Below are positions 57,417 through 64,000 of a DNA stretch of 64,000 nucleotides, piece by piece. The notes below the pieces were generated by a model, which saw nothing but the letters and a program-made list of their open reading frames with translations, was not told the DNA's origin and made no database searches. Where the stretch lies: positions 1 through 64,000 of the forward strand of contig NZ_JAJTTE010000013.1 of NCBI RefSeq assembly GCF_021343995.1, written 5' to 3'. This DNA comes from Pseudonocardia terrae. Lineage in GTDB: Bacteria > Actinomycetota > Actinomycetes > Mycobacteriales > Pseudonocardiaceae. Numbering within the stretch: position 1 is the first letter of the stretch; every line of letters begins with the position of its first letter. The translations under genes were made by a program, and so were the position numbers.

Positions 57417-60400
57417 GTGACTGCGGATCGTGCCGGTGCGGCGGCGGAGCGGTTGATGCGGTCGGCCCAGTTCTTCTTCCCCGGGGAGCAGTCACCGGCC
57501 CGACGGGTGCTGTACCGCACGGGGGGCCGGACCGCGGACGAGTTCTACCGGGAGCGGTGGCGGCACGACCGCGAGGTCCGGTCGACGCACGGGGTGAACT
57601 GCACCGGCTCGTGCTCCTGGCGCGTCTTCGTCAAGGACGGCCTGATCACCTGGGAGACGCAGGCGACCGACTATCCCTCCGTCGGGCCGGACTCCCCCGA
57701 GTACGAGCCGCGCGGCTGCCCCCGCGGCGCCTCCTTCTCCTGGTACACGTACTCACCGACCCGTATCCGCTACCCGTACGTGCGCGGCCCGCTGCTGGAG
57801 TTGTGGCGGCGGGCGAAGCAGCACACCTCGGACCCGGTCGAGGCGTGGGAGTGGCTCACCGCGGATCCGGAGCGATCCGCCGCATACAAGCGGGCGCGCG
57901 GCAAAGGCGGGTTCGTGCGCTGCACGTGGCCCGAGGTGACGGAGCTGGTCGCGGCGGCGTACGTGCACACCGTCAAGCGGTACGGGCCGGACCGGATCAT
58001 CGGCTTCTCCCCCATCCCGGCCATGTCGATGACGTCGTACGCGGCCGGCACGCGATTCCTGTCGATGATCGGCGGGACGATCTCGTCCTTCTACGACTGG
58101 TACGCGGACCTGCCGATGGCCTCTCCGCAGGTCTTCGGCGACCAGACGGACGTGCCGGAGTCCGGCGACTGGTGGAATGCCGGGTACCTCATCGTCTGGG
58201 GCACCAACCTGCCGATCACCCGGACCCCGGACGCGCACTTCATGACCGAGGCGCGCTACCGGGGTCAGAAGGTGGTGGTGGTCTCCCCCGACTACGGCGA
58301 CCACACGAAGTTCGCCGACGACTGGCTGGCCGCGGTGCCCGGCACGGACGGCGCGCTGGCGATGGCGATGGGGCACGTCATCCTCACCGAGTTCTACCGC
58401 GACCGCCAGGTGCCGTACTTCGTCGACTACGCCAAGACCTACACCGACCTGCCGTTCCTCGTGACGCTGCGGGAGCGGGACGGCGCTCACCTGCCGGACA
58501 AGTTCCTCACCGCCGCGGACCTGCCGGGCACGCAGACGGAGGCGGCCGAGTTCAAGACCGTCCTGCTCGACGCGCCCACCGGGCAGCCGGTCGTCCCGGA
58601 CGGCTCGCTCGGCTTCCGCTGGTCGCTGTCGGGCGCGGGCCGGTGGAACCTACGCCTGGAGGGCGTCGACCCGCTGCTGACGCTGCACGACCGCGCGGAC
58701 GGCGAGGCGGTGGAGGTGCTCCTGCCGCGGTTCGACGCCGGTCCCGGCGAGTCCGGCGGCACGCTACGGCGCGGCGTCCCCGCGACGCGCGTCGGCGGAC
58801 GGCTGGTGACGACCGTCTTCGACCTGGTGCTCGCGCAGTACGGGGTGGCGCGCGACGGACTGCCGGGTGAGTGGCCGGGCGGCTACGACGACGCGGGCGT
58901 GCCGTACACCCCGGCCTGGCAGGAGGCGATCACCTCGGTCCCGGCGCAGGCCGCGGCCCGGGTGGCACGGGAGTTCGCGCGCAACGCCGAGCGCACCGGC
59001 GGCCGCTCCATGATCGCCATGGGTGCCGGGACGAACCACTGGTTCCACTCCGACCAGATCTACCGCACCTTCCTGTCGCTGGTGATGCTCACCGGCAGCC
59101 AGGGCGTCAACGGCGGCGGATGGGCGCACTACGTGGGCCAGGAGAAGGTGCGGCCGCTCACCGGCTGGTTCCATCTCGCCTTCGGGCTGGACTGGCAGCG
59201 GCCCACCCGGCACATGGTCGGCACGCCGCTGTTCTGGCTCGCCACCGACCAGTGGCGCTACGAGGCGTTCTCCGCCGACGTGCTGACGAGCCCGGTCGGT
59301 GACGGGCGGCTCGCCGGGCGGAGCCTGCCGGACTGCAACGCGCTCGCCGCCCGGCTCGGCTGGATGCCGTCGCATCCCGCGTTCGACCGCAACCCGCTCG
59401 ACCTGTGCGACGAGGCGCAGCGGGCCGGCAAGGAGGTGCCGGAGCACGTCGTCGAGGAGCTGAAGGCCGGACGGCTGCGCTTCGCCGCCGAGGACCCGGA
59501 CGCGCCCGCCAACTTCCCGCGCGTGCTCACCATCTGGCGAGCGAACCTCTTCGCCTCCTCGATGAAGGGGCACGAGTACATGCTGCGGCACCTGCTGGGC
59601 ACCGACGACGCGGTCACCGCCGCGCAGACCCCGCCCGAGCTGCGCCCGGCCGGCGTCGTCTGGCGCGATCCCGCCCCGGTCGGCAAGCTCGACCTGTCCG
59701 TGGCGATCGACTTCCGGATGACCAGCACCTGTCTGTTCTCCGACATCGTCCTGCCTGCGGCGACCTGGTACGAGAAGTTCGACCTGTCGTCCACCGACAT
59801 GCACCCCTTCGTGCACGCCTTCAGCCCGGCGATCGCGCCGCCCTGGCAGACCCGCACCGACTTCGACATCTTCCACACCGTCGCCGCGCGGTTCTCCGAG
59901 CTCGCCGCCACCCACCTGGGGGTGCGACGGGACGTGATCGCCGCGCCGCTCGCCCACGACACCCCCGACGAGATGGCGCAGCCGCACGGCCGGGTGCGCG
60001 ACTGGAAGGCCGGCGAGTGCGAACCGGTGCCGGGCCGCACCATGCCCAAGCTGATCGTCGTCGAGCGTGACTACGTCGCCGTGGCGGAGAAGATGGCCGC
60101 GGTCGGCCCGCTGCTGGACACCCTCGGCACCTCCACCAAGGGCGTCACCTGGAATCCCGGCCAGGAGATCGACCACCTGCGCAGCCGCAACGGGACCGTG
60201 CACGGCGGGGTGGCCGACGGCCGGCCCTCGATAGCCCGTGACGACCAGTTCTGCGAGGCGATCCTGGCGCTGTCCGGGACGACCAACGGCCGCCTGGCGG
60301 TGGAGTCGCTGCGGGCGCTGGAGGAGCGCACCGGCGTGGAGCTGGCCGACCTCGCCGAGGAGCGCTCCGGCGACCGCATCGACTTCGCCGACACCCGCAC

Positions 60401-61100
60401 CCAGCCCCGGGCGGTGATCACCTCCGCCGAGTGGTCCGGCACCGAGTCCGGCGGGCGCCGCTACTCCCCGTTCACCGTGAACGTCGAACGGCTCAAGCCC
60501 TGGCACACCCTCACGGGCCGCCAGCACTTCTTCCTCGACCACGACTGGATGGCCGAGTTCGGCGAGCAGTTGCCCACCTACCGGCCGCCGCTCAACGTCC
60601 TCGCCCACTTCGGCGACCCGACCCGCTCCCCCGACGGCCATCCGGAGATCGTCGTGCGCTACCTGACGCCGCACTCGAAGTGGTCCATCCACTCCGAGTA
60701 CCAGGAGAACCTGCACATGCTCACGCTCTTCCGCGGCGGCCCGGTGATCTGGATGAGCCCGCTCGACGCCGAGCGCGTCGGGGTGGCCGACAACGACTGG
60801 ATCGAGGCGTACAACCGCAACGGCGTGGTCGCCTGCCGCGCCGTGGTCACCCACCGCATGCCGCGGGGGACGGTGTTCATGTACCACACCATGGACCGGC
60901 ACCTGAACGTGCCGCGGACGGAGACCTCCGGCCTGCACGGCGGCGGCGACAACTCCCTGACCCGTCTGCTGATCAAGCCGACGCACCTGATCGGCGGCTA
61001 CGCCCAGTTCTCCTACGGCTTCAACTACATCGGCCCCACCGGCAACCAGCGCGACGAGCTGACGGTCATCCGGCGACGGGCACAGGAGGTCGAGTTCTGA
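57417..61100 (+). CDS. narG: respiratory nitrate reductase alpha subunit
   Basis: 1227 residues from GTG 57417, close to the usual 1230-1240; a frame to 57321 adds an unconserved Arg-rich leader. Molybdopterin enzyme reducing nitrate to nitrite on the inner face of the membrane. HGVNCTGSCSWRVFVKDG and CPRGASFSWYTYSPTR hold the FS0 cluster (H-x3-C-x3-C and the fourth Cys), and Asp in YADLPMASPQVFGDQTD is the Mo ligand region. C-terminal GLHGGGDNSLTRLLIKPTHLIGGYAQFSY is typical. No Tat signal, as expected for NarG. Stop overlaps narH by one base. Confidence 0.96.
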   Translation: MTADRAGAAAERLMRSAQFFFPGEQSPARRVLYRTGGRTADEFYRERWRHDREVRSTHGVNCTGSCSWRVFVKDGLITWETQATDYPSVGPDSPEYEPRGCPRGASFSWYTYSPTRIRYPYVRGPLLELWRRAKQHTSDPVEAWEWLTADPERSAAYKRARGKGGFVRCTWPEVTELVAAAYVHTVKRYGPDRIIGFSPIPAMSMTSYAAGTRFLSMIGGTISSFYDWYADLPMASPQVFGDQTDVPESGDWWNAGYLIVWGTNLPITRTPDAHFMTEARYRGQKVVVVSPDYGDHTKFADDWLAAVPGTDGALAMAMGHVILTEFYRDRQVPYFVDYAKTYTDLPFLVTLRERDGAHLPDKFLTAADLPGTQTEAAEFKTVLLDAPTGQPVVPDGSLGFRWSLSGAGRWNLRLEGVDPLLTLHDRADGEAVEVLLPRFDAGPGESGGTLRRGVPATRVGGRLVTTVFDLVLAQYGVARDGLPGEWPGGYDDAGVPYTPAWQEAITSVPAQAAARVAREFARNAERTGGRSMIAMGAGTNHWFHSDQIYRTFLSLVMLTGSQGVNGGGWAHYVGQEKVRPLTGWFHLAFGLDWQRPTRHMVGTPLFWLATDQWRYEAFSADVLTSPVGDGRLAGRSLPDCNALAARLGWMPSHPAFDRNPLDLCDEAQRAGKEVPEHVVEELKAGRLRFAAEDPDAPANFPRVLTIWRANLFASSMKGHEYMLRHLLGTDDAVTAAQTPPELRPAGVVWRDPAPVGKLDLSVAIDFRMTSTCLFSDIVLPAATWYEKFDLSSTDMHPFVHAFSPAIAPPWQTRTDFDIFHTVAARFSELAATHLGVRRDVIAAPLAHDTPDEMAQPHGRVRDWKAGECEPVPGRTMPKLIVVERDYVAVAEKMAAVGPLLDTLGTSTKGVTWNPGQEIDHLRSRNGTVHGGVADGRPSIARDDQFCEAILALSGTTNGRLAVESLRALEERTGVELADLAEERSGDRIDFADTRTQPRAVITSAEWSGTESGGRRYSPFTVNVERLKPWHTLTGRQHFFLDHDWMAEFGEQLPTYRPPLNVLAHFGDPTRSPDGHPEIVVRYLTPHSKWSIHSEYQENLHMLTLFRGGPVIWMSPLDAERVGVADNDWIEAYNRNGVVACRAVVTHRMPRGTVFMYHTMDRHLNVPRTETSGLHGGGDNSLTRLLIKPTHLIGGYAQFSYGFNYIGPTGNQRDELTVIRRRAQEVEF

Positions 61101-62761
61101 TGCCCTGCCGAACCGCCAGCCGAGGCCCCGGACGCGTGATGGCGCAGGTGGCGATGGTGATGAACCTCGACAAGTGCATCGGCTGCCACACCTGCTCGGT
61201 GACCTGCAAGCAGACGTGGACCAACCGGCCGGGAACCGAGTACATCTGGTTCAACAACGTCGAGACCAAGCCGGGGGCCGGCTACCCGCACCGCTACGAG
61301 GACCAGGCGCGCTGGAAGGGCGGCTGGACCCTGGACCGGCGCGGGAGGCTCCGGCTGAAGGCCGGCGGGCGGCTGCGCAAGCTGCTCACCCTCTTCTACA
61401 ACCCCGAGCTGCCCTCGCTCGACGACTTCTACGAGCCGTGGACCTACGACTACGAGAGCCTGACCACCGCTCCGCTGTCCGACGCCTTCCCCAGCGCCCG
61501 GCCCAAGTCGCAGCTCACCGGCCGGGACATGCGCCCGGTGCACGGCCCGAACTGGGACGACGACCTCGCCGGCGCGGCCGCGTACGCGGCCACCGACCCC
61601 GACCTGGAGGGCCTGTCCGAGCAGGTGCGGATGGAGTTCGAGCAGGTGTTCATGTTCTACCTGCCGCGCATCTGCGAGCACTGCCTCAACCCGTCGTGCG
61701 TCGCCTCCTGCCCGTCGGGCGCGATGTACAAGCGGGAGGAGGACGGCATCGTGCTCGTCGACCAGGACCGCTGCCGGGGCTGGCGGTTCTGCGTCTCCGG
61801 CTGCCCGTACAAGAAGGTCTACTTCAACCACCGCACCGGCAAGGCCGAGAAGTGCACCTTCTGCTACCCGCGCATCGAGGCCGGGCAGCCCACCATCTGC
61901 TCCGAGACCTGTGTCGGCCGGCTGCGCCATCTCGGCGTGCTGCTCTACGACGCCGACGCCGTGCTGGAAGCAGCCTCGGTACGGGACGAGAAGGACCTCT
62001 ACGAGGCCCAGCTGTCGGTCTTCCTCGACCCCGACGAGCCCGCGGTCGAGGCGGCGGCCGAACGCGACGGCATCCCCCACGACTGGATCCAGGCCGCCCG
62101 GCGCTCCCCCGTCCATGCGCTGATCTGCAGGCACAAGGTGGCACTGCCGCTGCACCCGGAGTACCGCACCATGCCCATGGTCTGGTACATCCCACCGCTC
62201 TCCCCCGTCACCGACGCCGTGCACGCCACCGGCTACCACGACGACGACCCCGACCGCGTCTTCGCCGCCATCGACTCCCTGCGGATCCCCATGGAGTACC
62301 TGGCCAACCTGTTCACCGCCGGGGACACCACCGTCGTCGAGGGCGTGCTGCACAAGCTGACCGCCATGCGCGCCCACATGCGTGCCCGCCAGCTCGGCGA
62401 CCCGCCCGACCAGCGGCTCCTCGACTCCGTCGGGATGAGCGCCCTCGACGTCGAGGACCTCTACCGGCGGCTGGCCGTCGCCAAGTACGAGGAGCGCTAC
62501 GTCATCCCCCGGGTGCACGCGGAAGGCTCCGGCGCCCTGATGGCCCAGCACTGCGCGCTCGACTACCCGGGCGGGGTGGCCGACCAGGCCGCACACGACG
62601 AGGACCAACTCGCGGCGGCGCCCCCGTCGCTGCCCGGGTTCGCGGCCCCCGGCGGCGGCAGCCAGTTCCGCGACAGCGACGGGCGGGTGCGGTTCAACCT
62701 GCTGGGCTGGAACGGCACGGGACCGGCTCCCGGGCTCTTCGGCGACGGGAGCACCCGGTGA
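61100..62761 (+). CDS. narH: respiratory nitrate reductase beta subunit
   Basis: 553 residues from ATG 61100 (SD AGGAGGT at 61084-61090); ATG 61139 (MAQVAMVMNLDKCIG) is the conserved start in many homologues. Carries four iron-sulfur clusters passing electrons from NarI to NarG: KCIGCHTCSVTCKQTW, CEHCLNPSCVASCPSGAMYK, DRCRGWRFCVSGCPYKK (Trp in one cluster motif gives the [3Fe-4S]) and KCTFCYPRIEAGQPTICSETC. Stop overlaps narJ by 4 bp. Confidence 0.96.
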   Translation: MPCRTASRGPGRVMAQVAMVMNLDKCIGCHTCSVTCKQTWTNRPGTEYIWFNNVETKPGAGYPHRYEDQARWKGGWTLDRRGRLRLKAGGRLRKLLTLFYNPELPSLDDFYEPWTYDYESLTTAPLSDAFPSARPKSQLTGRDMRPVHGPNWDDDLAGAAAYAATDPDLEGLSEQVRMEFEQVFMFYLPRICEHCLNPSCVASCPSGAMYKREEDGIVLVDQDRCRGWRFCVSGCPYKKVYFNHRTGKAEKCTFCYPRIEAGQPTICSETCVGRLRHLGVLLYDADAVLEAASVRDEKDLYEAQLSVFLDPDEPAVEAAAERDGIPHDWIQAARRSPVHALICRHKVALPLHPEYRTMPMVWYIPPLSPVTDAVHATGYHDDDPDRVFAAIDSLRIPMEYLANLFTAGDTTVVEGVLHKLTAMRAHMRARQLGDPPDQRLLDSVGMSALDVEDLYRRLAVAKYEERYVIPRVHAEGSGALMAQHCALDYPGGVADQAAHDEDQLAAAPPSLPGFAAPGGGSQFRDSDGRVRFNLLGWNGTGPAPGLFGDGSTR

Positions 62762-63474
62762 TCCCCCGCCGCGCCCGCGCTGTCCGCGCCGCCGTCGACA
62801 CGCCGCTGCTGCACCGCGTCGCCTCGATCCTGCTGCGCTACCCGGACGCCGACGTGCTCGGCTGCCTCGACGACGTCTCCGCCGCACTCGGCGGGATCAC
62901 TGACCCGGGTGACCGGGCGCGGCTCGCCGCGCTCACCGACCACCTGCGTTTTCTCCCGCCCACCGAGGCCGCCCAGCGGTACGTGGAGACCTTCGACCAC
63001 ACCCGCCGCCGCTGCCTCCACCTCACCTACTACCGGTACGGCGACACCCGCGCCCGCGGGATGGCGCTGCTCGCCCTCAAGCACGTCTACCGGCAGGCCG
63101 GTCACGAGCCGCCGGAGGCCGAGCTGCCGGACTTCCTGCCCCTGGTCCTGGAGTTCGCCGCCCTCGCGCCCGAGCCCGGTGAGCGGGTCCTGCTGCAGTG
63201 CCGGCCGGGGCTCGAACTGCTCCGGCAGGCGCTCCACGAGCGCTCCGACCCGTACACGCCCCTCCTCGACGCGGTCTGCGGCCGCCTGCCCGATCCGGGC
63301 CGCCGCCAGCGTGACGCCTGGCGCCGGCTGGCCGCGGACGGCCCACCCCGCGAGGAGGTCGGCCTCGAGCCGTTCGCCCCGCCCGAGGCGTCCGAGCCCT
63401 TCGCCCCGCCCGAGTACCTGACGTCGCCGGCCCACCTGACGCGGACGGCCAGCCGGAGGGGAGACGGCCGATGA
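62758..63474 (+). CDS. narJ: nitrate reductase assembly chaperone
   Basis: 238 residues from GTG 62758 (GTGA overlap). TorD-family chaperone needed to insert the cofactor into NarG. Helical: LLHRVASILLRYPDADVLGCL, RYVETFDHTRRRCLHLTYYRYGDTRARGMALLALKHVYRQAG and ELPDFLPLVLEFAAL. The last 40 residues contain a short EPFAPPEASEPFAPPE duplication absent from typical homologues. Confidence 0.93.
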   Translation: MIPRRARAVRAAVDTPLLHRVASILLRYPDADVLGCLDDVSAALGGITDPGDRARLAALTDHLRFLPPTEAAQRYVETFDHTRRRCLHLTYYRYGDTRARGMALLALKHVYRQAGHEPPEAELPDFLPLVLEFAALAPEPGERVLLQCRPGLELLRQALHERSDPYTPLLDAVCGRLPDPGRRQRDAWRRLAADGPPREEVGLEPFAPPEASEPFAPPEYLTSPAHLTRTASRRGDGR

Positions 63475-64000
63475 GCGCCTTCGACCTGTGGTGGTGGATC
63501 ATCCTGCCCTACCTCGCGCTGGCCGTCTTCGTCGTCGGCCACATCTGGCGCTGGCGCTACGACCAGTTCGGCTGGACCAGCCGCTCCACCCAGCTCCAGG
63601 AACGGCTGCTGCTCAAGTGGGGCGCGCCGCTGTTCCACTACGGCACGTTCGCCGCGATCGCCGGGCACGTCCTGGGCATCCTGGTCCCCGAGTCGTTCAC
63701 CCGGTGGCTCGGCATCCCCGAGGAGACCTACCGGATGTTCTCCTCCATCGGCGGCACCGTCGCCGCCCTCGCCGTCATCATCGGCGTCGTGCTGCTGGCC
63801 TTCCGCCGCACCACCGTGCCCCGCGTCCGGGCCACCACCAGCCCCGTCGACTGGCTGGCCCTCGTCCTGCTCGCCGTCGTCATCGTCCTGGGCATCATCC
63901 CGACGATGGGCATCAACCTCCTGGGCAGCGGCTACGACTACCGCGAGAGCGTCGCGCTGTGGTTCCGCGGCCTGTTCGCGGCCAGCCCGGACGTCTCCGC
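63471..64000 (+). CDS. narI: respiratory nitrate reductase gamma subunit (partial, cut by window end)
   Basis: 176 residues are visible from ATG 63471 (ATGA overlap with narJ). Membrane cytochrome b: LWWWIILPYLALAVFVVGHIWRWRYDQFGWTSRSTQLQE, then LKWGAPLFHYGTFAAIAGHVLGILVP with His haem ligand candidates (GHIWRWR, FHYG, AGH), and two more spans. It oxidises quinol and passes electrons to NarH. The 3' part lies beyond 64000. Confidence 0.95.
   Translation, partial: MSAFDLWWWIILPYLALAVFVVGHIWRWRYDQFGWTSRSTQLQERLLLKWGAPLFHYGTFAAIAGHVLGILVPESFTRWLGIPEETYRMFSSIGGTVAALAVIIGVVLLAFRRTTVPRVRATTSPVDWLALVLLAVVIVLGIIPTMGINLLGSGYDYRESVALWFRGLFAASPDVS

Overview
The window is about 73% G+C by eye, rich in GTG starts, and carries F420 enzymes (Fgd, PPOX class), a GarA-type FHA protein, a SARP-like regulator, a MEDS/STAS/HATPase signalling cluster and the gcvH-garA-BFN-merR-gcvP block known from Mycobacterium. 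This points to an actinobacterium, most likely Pseudonocardiaceae (Pseudonocardia-like). The family call is an inference; the phylum is secure.

Layout. 44-5190: a compact Tn7/Tn5053-like transposon (tnsA-, tnsB- and tnsC-like genes and a frameshifted tniQ, all on the minus strand) with tandem transposase-binding repeats at both ends and no cargo. 5229-6625: palindromic promoter region and a zinc-knuckle/coiled-coil protein of unknown function. 6697-12674: acyl-CoA ligase, nitronate monooxygenase-like protein, RecQ, acyl-CoA dehydrogenase. 12680-16103: a palindromic repeat pair and a decaying heterodimeric ABC exporter. 16217-18126: fgd and an enoyl-CoA hydratase. 18157-21977: signalling cluster (HATPase, SARP-like, MEDS-HATPase, MEDS-STAS). 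22112-24915: TPP enzyme, OsmC, CDP-alcohol transferase. 24926-31617: glycine-cleavage block with a tandem glycine riboswitch in front of gcvP. 31661-40848: housekeeping and conserved genes (CNNM-type transporters, coaA, DUF427, asnB, two MarR). 41093-49270: Ser/Thr kinase of unusual topology, lipoprotein, peptidase E, nitroreductase, an HTH-PASTA protein with a perfect operator, HNH protein, EEP phosphatase plus diguanylate cyclase, VOC protein. 49300-55346: aldo/keto reductase, TetR and a translationally coupled four-gene catabolic operon (epoxide hydrolase, luciferase-like monooxygenase, Zn alcohol dehydrogenase, acyl-CoA dehydrogenase). 55527-57022: TetR with two operators facing a broken small membrane gene, then a RelBE-type toxin-antitoxin pair. 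57417-64000: narGHJI, with narI cut by the window end.

How it fits together: most of the window is stable chromosome (gcv locus, coaA, asnB, recQ) with accessory insertions. The narGHJI operon supplies anaerobic nitrate respiration. The 50983-55346 operon looks like a route from a cyclic alkene or terpene through an epoxide, diol and ketone to CoA-linked oxidation. Several genes are broken by single-base shifts (tniQ, the ABC exporter, a small membrane gene). Two of these sit in clearly decaying or mobile DNA, but the possibility of assembly indels cannot be excluded from the sequence alone. No tRNA, rRNA or CRISPR array was found.
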